Positions 34,611-44,384 of a stretch of 64,000 nt of DNA are shown here, in pieces. The notes under the pieces are model-generated. The model made no database searches, had not been told where the DNA came from, and was given only the letters and a program-made list of their open reading frames with translations. How positions within the stretch are numbered: the first letter of the stretch is position 1; each line of letters opens with the position of its first letter. Made by a program: the position numbers and the translations under genes. Origin of the DNA: Harmothoe impar (lineage: Eukaryota > Annelida > Polychaeta > Phyllodocida > Polynoidae); the NCBI GenBank assembly GCA_947462335.1, contig OX381713.1:17166381-17230380 (forward strand), given 5' to 3'.

Positions 34611-34622
34611 GTCACGGCACCA
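34611..34622 (-). other. Primer-binding site, tRNA-His type
   Basis: Plus-strand GTCACGGCACCA lies one base from the LTR edge. This equals the 3' end of animal tRNA-His including its CCA tail, so the minus-strand RNA would anneal to tRNA-His to prime first-strand synthesis. Twelve bases match. The tRNA identity is from general knowledge of animal tRNA-His and was not checked against this genome. Confidence 0.82.
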
Positions 34623-34623
34623 A

Positions 34624-37257
34624 TGTAGTTGGTCTCTTACTACGTATGTAACACTTGAGTACAAAAACCAGACAAGGTAAATTAGACTTTAATATACGGC
34701 GACTTTATTGTAAAGGTAACTCTTGGGTATTATAGTACAAGTATAACCAGCGGATATACAAGATCAGAACAGATATGGCTGTTTTTCACGAAACTGCTTT
34801 TTTTCATGGACCAAGGGGTCCAAATATAATGTAGGAGTATGCTTAAAACCTTTTTTATCCATGTACCTTAGGGGGTGGGCCATACATCAGAAATATTGGG
34901 GCAGGTTAAATATATATAGCAAATGTATGGTAGAGGGGCAAAGTTGTATAGTCATATAGCGGGGCTTCACGCCTAACGCCCTTTTCCCCTGAAGAAGGAG
35001 ACCCTCTTGTTATGTATAAGGGCATTTCTTTCATTAATATTATGTTTTAATATTGTAGAAAACATCCTAATCTGGGATAGAAATCCATTTATAGCTGCTT
35101 GATAGGTCATTTTAAAGGTTTTTTAGCCACGGAAACATGCTGGTATATCTTGAAAATTCCTGCAATCTCTACATTACTCATTGTCAAAGAAAATAATTCT
35201 GTACTAACAGGCTATATATGGTTTATTTCTCCATAATGCATTAGAAAACATCTATATCTACATCCTGGTATACAGTTGTATGGGTCAAGGGTGATTACAT
35301 TATGATTTAAAGCTTTTTGAAAAGGGCGTTAGGCGTGAAGCCCGGATATATAAAAACATATCCAATAGCCTTGATATAGGATGTACCTGCCTTTATCTCA
35401 TTCATAATGCCATGTTGGATCCATCTTTTGGGTTCTTTATTGTTTTTGGTACATAGCAATATAAATCCCTTGCCTTATTCTAGTCGCTATCAGCATGAGT
35501 AAGGTTAAAACTTTTGTAAATTCTTGGTATTTCAAAGAAATTATTTCATTTTTGGCTGGCAAATGATCTGAAATCATTCTTCTATCACATTATTTAATAT
35601 ATTTAACCTTAGATATGCCATAGGAACAAGGGTGGTACATGGCAGTCTCCTCACAAATCGTTTCAGGTTGGTTGGATATCCTTTTGTACTGTACAGAGAG
35701 CTATTGGTGAGGGCGTTAGGTGTGAAGCCACGATGCTGACTAAAAGGGTTAAGTTAAATATGCTCTCCTCACTGTATTATATCCAATCTCACTGGTTCTT
35801 AACTGCTACATATATGTTCCTGCACATCACCTCTGCCTTATTATAGTCCTTAAAGAAAGCATAGGGCTCAAAATGTTTCTATATTTTGGGTTCTTGTAAG
35901 AAATTGTTGACTTTTCGGCCAGAAAATGATATTAATACATGAATAAAACCTATTATTTTCTACAATTAACCTTAGATATTGTATGGGAAGAAGGGTGGTA
36001 CACAGTAGCAACCTCACACATTGATTCAGGTTGGTTGAATACCTTTTTGTAGTACAGCACTGAGAGCTAATGGTGAGGGCGTTAGGCGTGAAGCCGGGGC
36101 GTTAGGCGTGAAGCCGGGGCGTTAGGCGTGAACCCAGGACACACAGCCTTTGCTATGCATATGGTAGAATAATGCAATTAAAGCATAAAGTAACCTATAT
36201 ATGTATGTATACTTATAACATAATGAACTTGATTAGATATGATATCTCTGGATGCTACCATATCATTAATCTGTATGTAGGGCGTTAGGCGTGAAGCCCG
36301 TAAAAGTTCCCCACCCTGCTCAATATCCTCTCTAGGCTACTATAAATAACCTTCACTCTTAATTTTTTTTTCATTAGGTAGGTATATGTTAGGCCTTACC
36401 CTGGTACATTCAGATACCCTGCCTACTGTTTTACTAGCAGAGATGGAGGGCATTCATTAGGGCGTTAGGTGTGAAGCCAATAAAGTTCCCTAATACATGT
36501 ATGCCTACAGGACCTATACAATCCTGCCTATATGTCCATATTTGGTACTAAAAAATGCCTTAGCTTATTTGGGAAATGGAATAATAAAGAAATAAGCACA
36601 TAGCTATTTATTTTATTAATTATTCAGCTTGCAATATGGGTCATCATGATTTTCGGGTGGAAAAGGGCTGTTTTTCAGTACTTTTTGACCTCCAGCTCTC
36701 TTATTTTCACTCATAGATAGGCAAAACCGGGGTACCCTGTAAAGTCCTAGTCTATCCTGACCAGAATACATCAAAAGGATCGATGTATCTATCATATTTG
36801 AAAAAATATAGGCAGGAGAAAAAATAAAGTGAAAAAAAGCAGTTTCGTGAAAATCAGCCATATATAATACAGTGGGGCAACCCTATAGCATAGAGTTAAG
36901 CCCGTGAGCACAGGGTGGTCATGTCACGACAGTCCCAAACCTGACTGACTTCCAATGGAGAAGTAGCCGTCTTATATACAGCGCTGCATAGCCACGTGAC
37001 CGTACTAGCAGCGCCACCTGTTAGGTTTAGTTATGTAAAATGCTTATGTAACAACTACCGACGGTAACCGAAGGTGGTACCGGTACACTACCGTATAGAT
37101 AACCGAACTAGAGGAGTCGGTGTATGTAACGAACCGACGACACTAGTTAGATGAATAAAACAGTTATTAAACACAATAGAACCGTGTTGTCTTACATCAT
37201 ACAACATACAATAGATATACAACAATAACAGCTAGACTTTATAGTCAACCCGTTACA
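34624..37257 (-). repeat. 5' LTR of Ty3/gypsy element, split by a DNA transposon
   Basis: Two pieces, 36860-37257 and 34624-34776, rejoin to a 547 bp LTR matching the 3' LTR apart from one visible base. Minus-strand TATA at 36979-36971, AATAAA at 34709-34704, and ACCGACGGT at 37057-37065 in U3. The interruption lies roughly 110 bp downstream of the TATA, probably inside R. A transcript from this LTR would carry the inserted element near its 5' end, while the 3' copy of R lacks it. Confidence 0.95.
34777..36859. mobile_element. 2.1 kb non-autonomous DNA transposon with eight 19-bp motifs
   Basis: Inverted ends start GGCTG(T/A)TTTTCACG and extend about 27 bases. The flanks ATAT (34773-34776 and 36860-36863) are a 4 bp duplication when compared with the intact LTR. 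The interior is built of about 350 bp modules, several ending in GGGCGTTAGGCGTGAAGCC. Seven copies are direct (35324, 35711, 36077, 36097, 36117, 36280, 36460) and one inverted (34962-34981). The one open frame over 80 codons (36616-36861, minus) begins in the terminal repeat and shows no transposase motif. Superfamily not assigned. Confidence 0.9.
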
Positions 37258-37261
37258 ATAT
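37258..37261. repeat. Target-site duplication (right), ATAT
   Basis: Matches ATAT at 23609-23612 on the other side of the retrotransposon. Confidence 0.8.
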
Positions 37262-37860
37262 TGATGACAGATTCATATGATTAAAGTAGAGAGTGATAAC
37301 AAGTGATACAGATGAACTTTGTGTGACGATGGGATGGAAGAGTAAATGCTTTTCTTGAAAGAAGAAAATACATTATTCAATGTCTCTCTTGAAAATGAAT
37401 GGCAGCTGTGGCGGGAATCATAAACCGCCTAGGACTATTAAAATGCATGAAGGGATTATTAAGTGGAGAGAAATTACCAAATTGAATTATGTTGGCCCTT
37501 GCTGTTTAGATTCAGCTGTTTATAATATCCCATTCAACCCCTTCACCCCTGGATTTCTGATGACATGCAATCTGTGTTAAAATCCTGTGGGGGGAATGTC
37601 TTTGCTACAAAGCATTGGTCCACTCATTTGCAGTCAACACACGAGAATCACGGTAACAGCACAACCGTTATCTATGGAGCTCCTGATCTACTGGTGGAAT
37701 ACCCACAGAGCATTTGGAAACTCTTGAATTCGTTGTAGTAAAAAACAGCTATACAACAGTACTCATGTACACTATAATTTAACACTGCCCAATATTATTT
37801 ATGTTTCAAATGAAAGAATAAATTGGATATCGTCAACAGTGCAATCAGTGATATTGTACT
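37262..37860. repeat. Unit II continuation (island M8)
   Basis: 37262-37500 aligns with 14703-14930: shared words include AGAGTAAAT, TTTTCTTGAA, GGCAGCTGTGGCGGGAATCA and AAAATGCATGAAGGGA. It is the right half of the segment cut by the retrotransposon. The remainder to 37860 shows no recognisable feature. Confidence 0.75.
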
Positions 37861-38675
37861 TTCACAAGGCCCTGTGCCACCCTCTCCAGGCCCCATGATC
37901 TAGCCGTGGGCTCCTTCCACAAGGTTCTGTGCCATGCTCAGGCTCCTTCTAGGGGCTCCTTCTACAACTTGTAGTACAAGGCCATGTGACACTCTCACCC
38001 TCAGGCCCCCTGACCTAGCTCAGGGCTCCCTTCCACATGGCCCTGTGACATCCTCCCCAGACCCCATGAGCTGTGGGCTCCTTCTACAAGGCCCTGTACC
38101 TGTGCACCACCATGACCCTTCTACAACTCGTAGTACACAAGGCCATGGGACATCCCCCATCCTCAGCCCCCCTGACCTAGCTAGGGGCTCCTTCTACAAT
38201 TCGTAGTACACGGTCATATGACACCCTCCTCAGGCCCCCTGATCTTAGAGCCCTGACCTGGCTGTGGGCTCCTTCCACAAGGCCCTGTCACATCCTCCTG
38301 AGGCCCCGTGCCCTAGCTGTGGGCTCCTTCCACAAGGCCCTGTCACATCCTCCTGAGGCCCCATGCCCTGGCTGTGGGGCTCCTTCCACAAGGCCCTGTG
38401 ACATCCTCCTCAGGCCCCATGCCCTGGCTGTGGGGCTCCTTCCACAGGGCCCTGTGACATCCTCCTCAGGCCCCATGCCCTGGCTGTGGGGCTCCTTCCA
38501 CAGGGCCCTGTGACATCCTCCTCAGGCCCCATGCCCTGGCTGTGGGGCTCCTTCCACAGGGCCCTGTGACATCCTCCTCAGGCCCCATGCCCTAGCTGTG
38601 GGGCTCCTTCCACAGGGCCCTGTGACATCCTCCTCAGGCCCCATGCCCTAGCTGTGGGGCTCCTCAGGGGTGAGT
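37861..38675. repeat. 56 bp minisatellite
   Basis: From about 38260 there are near-perfect 56 bp units containing GGCTCCTTCCACA, GGCCCTGTGACATCCTCCT and CAGGCCCCATGCCC. From 37861 the units are more degenerate and of uneven length, some with TTCTACAA-TCGTAGTACA inserts. Open frames on both strands are by-products of the repeat. Confidence 0.93.
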
Positions 38676-39550
38676 AATGGATAGAGTGGCCAGGTCTGCA
38701 TTGTCTGTACGCGTCATCTCCTGCTCACTTGGTGTAAGTATTAGTGCCGCCAGCACATTACACTGCAGAAGCAATGGCCTGGGATATAGCCTGTCTAGTT
38801 AGATGTATTCCGAGCAGTCTCGAGACTTAAATGGTATATTACCTTTTTGCGGCCAGCTGTGCTATATGTCTTCCAATCAGTGTTTATCAGTATCTTAGTG
38901 ATGAATAAAAGATAATTGAGTGGAAAATGCGAAAATATCATAAAGCACAAAGAGTATTACATAAAAGCCCCCTCCCTCCCTGCCTCAGACCAGTTATCAG
39001 TGATAATATAAGGCAATCCTAGAGCAGGTGTCCAACAAAAACAGAAGATAAAATAGTAGAAGTGAATATGATAGTTATAACTGTTTTAGCGACGAGATCA
39101 CATCGACACCAAATTTAATGTGTGACTGCCGTGCCAGTCTAATCTAAAAATTCAAAACACATTTAAAAATCCCATATTAACACAGCTAACACAGCGAAGG
39201 AATACCCCCCTCCAAGCTTACATAACCGTCTCTGGCCTTTTCACCATGTAGTATGTGCCGCACATTGCATGCACCGTCCCAGGATATTTAAAATTCTGTG
39301 CCACACTGAACCATACCGTGCCATGCCACAGTTGGTGTGAATAGGTTCAGTATATATCCAGTCAGTCTGACTTCCAAATACCGTGCTTCACAGTAACACA
39401 CCCCGTTGGTGTGAAAAGGCCTTGAGGCTATACCATGCAAGCTATACATACTGCAATAGTAGTACAAGGAAGCTATTCCGCATTAGCGAGATACAGTGGC
39501 TCCACCTTTTGGACCACTGGTAACAATCATAACCCTTTGCTCTGCAAGGA
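38676..39550. other. Non-coding, no recognisable feature
   Basis: AT-rich sequence with no ORF or repeat of note. Confidence 0.4.
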
Positions 39551-39646
39551 CCAGCTCAGCCAAATCTCGTGGCCGAGATTAGGGTACAAACAGGGCTCAG
39601 GTATTGTGAATAGGTTGTACCTGGACACTCCTAATGTCACCTGTGT

Positions 39647-39716
39647 CCAGTATAGTGTAGTGGTTAGCACTGTGGACTCATAGTACTGGGAGCCCAAGTT
39701 CAAATCCCTACCAGGC
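39647..39716 (+). pseudogene. tRNA-like sequence (CAT-type), left arm
   Basis: An A-box-like TAGTGTAGTGGTTAGCAC and a B-box-like AGTTCAAATCCC are correctly spaced. The anticodon-loop region reads GGACTCATAG, so a Met-like CAT is the best guess. Stems are imperfect, so this is a SINE head or tRNA relic rather than a working tRNA. Confidence 0.6.
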
Positions 39717-39828
39717 CAAATAACACTATGCCCTTTAAATACATATTTCTAAATTTTCTTTAGTATTGTGAATAATGTATTCTGTTTCCAAAATTGCTAT
39801 AATTATGAATTTGATTACCAGGCATTGC

Positions 39829-39898
39829 CTGGAAGAGATTTGAACTCAGGTACTCTGCATCATGAGTCCACAGTGCTAACCACTACACTATACTGGAC
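39829..39898 (-). pseudogene. tRNA-like sequence (CAT-type), right arm
   Basis: Inverted partner of the left-arm copy. On the minus strand it reads through AGTGTAGTGGTTAGCACTG, GGACTCATGATGC and GAGTTCAAATCTC. The stem around the CTCATGA loop is better preserved than in the left copy. Confidence 0.6.
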
Positions 39899-40119
39899 AC
39901 AGGTGACATTAGGAGTGTCCAGGTACAACCTACTCACAATACCTGGGCCCTGTTTGTACCCTAATCTCGGCCACGAGATTTGACCAAGCTGGTTGCTGTG
40001 AGTACTGGGAATAGACCTAGTACCAGTGGGAATGGCACTATCCACTGATCATCTTGCTAAGGCCCTATACACAGCAGTAACCCTACCAAGGTAACATTGT
40101 TATGTGAATCCCTCACCAA

Positions 40120-40335
40120 TGGTTGTGCGTGCAACAAATAATTCAGACATGGCACCTACTATTCATGAAAATAAGATGTGTTTGTTCAAAGTAGTCTTAT
40201 TTCCTGACTGAGGGAGATGGGATACAAAACCAAATGCAGCCTCGGCATCTGAAGGGAATTCTGCTTTCATGAAGTATTGTTTATTCAGTATGAGAATTTT
40301 AACGCTGGATGGGAAATGACATTGGAGAAGATCTG
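40120..40335. repeat. Third copy of island M7
   Basis: Shares GCAACAAATAATTCAGA, ATTCATGAAAA, GTTTATTCA and GGGAGATGGG with 14385-14580 and 23390-23570. It implies a further partial unit of the segmental duplication to the right of unit II. Confidence 0.65.
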
Positions 40336-42960
40336 ATTCCTAACAAGGACACGTCCAGGGCCCAGATTGACAGTTCTAGTTGAGGAACAATACTAGAACT
40401 ATGTCAGTATGAGTAGTAATATAGGCATAGAGAATAGATTTATAGATTGTTAATGGCAGTGTTAATCAGTAAATAATATATCTATAATCCCTTGAAAGAA
40501 CACACTGTATTGCATATAAATAGATATTTATATCATGTCTTTATGATATGAATAACACATGTGAGAGAACATGGCTTAAAGTGGTGGTAAAAGGAAACCC
40601 CCTTTTTAAGGTTCATGTCTTCAGCTATGGCTTGATGCTTTGATTGTTAAGATAGTTCCATGGGTTGCAGAGAACTGGCCTCCCAAACATCGGATGTTAC
40701 ATGAAGAAATTCAGAATACATCATAGCTCCTTTACATATCAACATAATTCAGTTCTGAGATCCCTATGGAATGAGGAAATGGGTAAAATTATTCTTATTC
40801 TTAATTAGGGAAAAATGGTTTCCATGGCAACCAAACGACAACAAATATGCTAAATTTCATTAAAAACATTCTTTTTAGCTTCCAAATAAGACCCATTTGA
40901 ACGAAAATGGCATCTTTACGATGGTGTAATCAGAATCTTCAGAAATATTTGGCCAATAGCAATTATCTTTTTACCTTTCTTGTAATATCTCCTGAAATAT
41001 AATATTTAGGGCATTATTGGCATTATTGGCCATGTTGAATAACATTCATAGTTAGAGTAGGCAATAATAATCGAGATTGCTTATGTCTTTCAATCTATTT
41101 TGGATATCTTTAATGACGTAACTAGGAATAGAGTGGCAATCCTAATGCATTTTAAGAATATGGTGTATGTGTATAGGGTAAAAGTTGTTTCCGATGCCTT
41201 CTCGATAGACTTGAAATATTGAAATATTCACATACAGAGCCCTGCATCGAGAAGCACCATATAGCCACATATAGAGCAGAGACTGATGTGAAATCAAATA
41301 CCACCTGAAGGACTAAATGCACCTTCCCCACGGTATGCTATCTGTCTCAATTATTATCAAAGGCCGCTATACTAATTAAGTCACTAATGGACGCTGCTAA
41401 TTACAAACGCTCGTGGTCTGATGCGTTTTTGACCGCCCACCGCATAGGACGATGTAGACAGGGTTTCTACTAAGGGACCAATATTTGATATCCACCTTGG
41501 AGCTTTCCATACCTGACTCTACAACATCCAAGCCGTCATTTTTGCAATGCCTTCTTCCCTGCAATAGTACTGCAATGCCTTCTCCCATGCCTTTGTAACA
41601 GTTTTATTGATTACCCCCTCCCATAGCACTTGAATTGTTCATGAATTCAATCCTCCAATCCCACCTGAAGACCAAAATCCATTACAACGTCGTGTTCAAT
41701 TACTAAGTACAACCCTTTATGCCAGATCCAGCTCGACATCTTCCCTAGTTAATAGTAGGCCTAGAGAGACTTGCACTTCTCTGATTAGGAAAAGCCACTG
41801 TATAAGGGAAAAGTCCCTATATAGGTAGGCCTATACTTATCCTGCCTGGAGAAAGACACATACTGTAATTGGTAGAGGCGTACTTTAATTGGGCAGGCAC
41901 TCGATGCTAAAACCTTTTATCACTGATTGGGATCTTTGTGAGCCAAACCATGGGCAGCATCATTGTAAAAGATCCCCTGCCTTTTTAGAGCCTGGTGGCT
42001 CCCCCTGTTTTAGAACCTCTCCGGAAATTGCCGCAGCACGTGGACATGGTGATTTAATTTCAGACGCCACCGCAGCATGGCGCCACACAGCCGCCGTGAA
42101 CACCGTCGTAATTTGTCACGTGCCCACCCCCCTTTTATCGCCCCCCCTCACCACCACCACCACCACCACTCCCACCTACTACCTCCCACCCCAATCTCCT
42201 CCTGCTCCTGCTCCTGCTGCTGCCCCTATGACTGGCCTCCAACCAGCTCCCCACCTGTCACCTCCAGGGTCAATGTATTCCCACCCTACCTCTTTACCAG
42301 ACACTTCCATCCTATATGTGCTACCATCTCCCCTAATCCCTACTCCCACCCAGACCCCTATCAGCATCCCCTCCTCCTCCAGGGCTATCTGTCAGCCCCT
42401 ACTCATCTCTCTCTCTCACCAGTGCACCATCTTACCCAATCTAACGGTGGGGGTTAGGCTAGTCCTATTATGGCCCTAGACCACTAAATTCTGTATATGG
42501 GGTTGTTGGGGCTTAGTGACAAACGACAGTCCTGAGGATTAAAAAGATAGCAGAATAGGACATTGGCATTTCTCAAAATCAACATGGGATATAGCCATTT
42601 CTTAAGATTGATATGGCAGTTGGTGATCAATAAACAACAGAGAAATGGGGCAGGGGTGTATCTGAAATCGAGATGCAACATGGGGACCTCTCCATCAACA
42701 GCCCCCCTGTTCCAGGGGATTCCCCCAGAGATGTTTGACACTGATGTTACATTACATTGGGAAGTGCTGCCTTGGTATTGTCACCCTGCGACCCTGGAAA
42801 TGTGTAATCATGACATGGCATGATGGCAGCCTGGATGAGATGCTAAAACCTTCTAATTTGTAGATCCATTTGCAAGATTGCAGGCAAGCATTGCCCTAAT
42901 CATGGGTAATGAGGGTCTCTGATGGCGTTGCCTTCCCATGTTCCCCTAATCCTCCATTAG
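40336..42960. other. Non-coding; includes low-complexity open frame
   Basis: No recognisable gene. 41889-42479 is open on the plus strand but its second half is Pro/Thr/Ser-rich owing to CAC/CCT runs at about 42140-42230. An overlapping frame is also open and equally compositionally biased. Confidence 0.45.
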
Positions 42961-43077
42961 TGATAATACGATGTTCTATCACTGGGAAGCTAGCACTTCT
43001 TTTATGAGTCATTGGTGCTCCCTATAAATACACTCTCACCTTTTGGTCTTACAACCAGAGTTCTCAGCTTACAGATC

Positions 43078-43945
43078 TACTAGAGCTCTAAGATCAGGCT
43101 ACCACAGAGCACTGTACCGCCCAATAATACCCACCATCCACAGAGCGCTGTACCACCCAATAACACCCACAGAGCGCTGTACCACCCGATAACACCCACA
43201 GAGCGCTGTACCACCCGATAACACCCACATAGTTCTGTACCACCCATAACACCCACAGAGCGCTGTACCACCCAATAACACCCACCTCCTACAGAGCGCT
43301 GTACCACCCAATAACATCCACAGAGCGCTGTACCACCCGATAACACCCACAGAGCGCTGTACCACCCGATAACACCCACAGAGCGCTGTACCACCCGATA
43401 ACACCCACAGAGCGCTGTACCACCCGATAACACCCACCTCCCACAGAGCGCTGTACCACCCGATAACACCCACATAGTTCTGTACCACCCGATAACACCC
43501 AAAGAGCGCTGTACCACCCGATAACACCCACCTCCCACAGAGCGCTGTACCACCCAATAACATCCACAGAGCGCTGTACCACCCGATAACACCCACCTCC
43601 CACAGAGCGCTGTACCACCCAATAACATCCACCTCCCACAGAGCGCTGTACCACCCAATAACATCCACAGAGCGCTGTACCACCCGATAACACCCACATA
43701 GTTCTGTACCACCCGATAACACCCAAAGAGCGCTGTACCACCCGATAACACCCACAGAGCTCTGTACCACCCGATAACATCCACCTCCGACATAGCTCTG
43801 TACCACCCGATAACATCCACCTCCGACATAGCTCTGTACCACCCGATAACATCCACATCCGACATAGCTCTGTACCACCCGATAACACCCACCTCCCGCA
43901 GAGCACTGTACCACAGTCTGACACCCACCTCAATACCATCCCTTC
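43078..43945. repeat. 29/36 bp minisatellite, block 1
   Basis: Units contain AGAGCGCTGTACCACCCGAT then AACACCCAC. A longer variant adds CTCCCAC (7 bases). With 29 and 36 bp units mixed, all three minus-strand frames stay open for 216-282 codons, giving Trp/Tyr/Gly-rich conceptual proteins that are an artefact of the repeat. The block is preceded by a ~130 bp leader (about 42960-43090) that recurs before block 2. Confidence 0.95.
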
Positions 43946-44365
43946 CTGATAATACGATGTCCTATCACCGAGAAGATAGCACTTCTTTTATGAGTCATTG
44001 GTGTTCCCTATAAATACACTCTCACCTTTTGGTCTTACAACCAGAGTTCTCAGCTTACAGATCTACTAAAGCTCTAAGATCAGGCTACCACAGAGCTCTG
44101 TACCACCCGATAACACCCAGCTTCCACAGAGCGCTGTACCACCCAATAACACCCACAGAGCGCTGTACCACCCGATAACACCCACCTCCCGCAGAGCACT
44201 GTACCACCCGATAACACCCACCTCCCACAGAGCTCTGTACCACCCAATAATATCCACCTCCCACAGAGCGCTGTACCACCCAATAACATCCACAGAGAGC
44301 TGTACCACCCAATAACATCCACAGAGCGCTGTACCACCCGATAACACCCACCTCAATACCATCCC
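43946..44365. repeat. Leader plus 29/36 bp minisatellite, block 2
   Basis: A second copy of the leader (GATAATACGATG, CTTCTTTTATGAGTCATTGG, CTTTTGGTCTTACAACCAG) followed by about nine units, ending with the same CACCTCAATACCATCCCTTC seen after block 1. The whole leader-array-trailer cassette was therefore duplicated. Confidence 0.92.
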
Positions 44366-44384
44366 TTCCTGAGCTCCTCCTCTT

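Larger units (their letters stand above)
39551..39992. repeat. Fold-back pair carrying tRNA-like sequences
   Basis: Left arm 39551-39716 and right arm 39829-39992 are inverted copies (each about 165 bp) around a 112 bp spacer. Both arms contain GGTGACATTAGGAGTGTCC (or its complement) and, on the spacer side, a tRNA-like segment. The outer ends are CCAGCT(C/T)(A/G)G(C/T)CAAATC and its complement. It looks like a SINE-derived or fold-back transposable element. Confidence 0.85.

Noticed and set aside
36616..36861. 81-codon minus-strand frame inside the 2.1 kb DNA transposon, beginning in the terminal repeat
   Set aside because: No transposase motif and no match to any family I know; the start codon simply falls in the inverted repeat.
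37861..38675. CRISPR-like array
   Set aside because: Units are contiguous 56 bp tandem repeats without unique spacers, in an animal genome.
39647..39716. Functional tRNA-Met gene
   Set aside because: Acceptor and anticodon stems are imperfect, and the sequence is embedded in an inverted-repeat element; a SINE-type relic fits better.
41889..42479. 196-codon plus-strand open frame rich in Pro, Thr and Ser
   Set aside because: Its second half is encoded by CAC/CCT low-complexity sequence and an overlapping frame is equally open. No domain, splice context or repeat family was recognisable.
43080..43939. Three minus-strand open frames of 216-282 codons
   Set aside because: They are different frames of a 29/36 bp minisatellite with no stop codon in the unit. 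Not protein genes.
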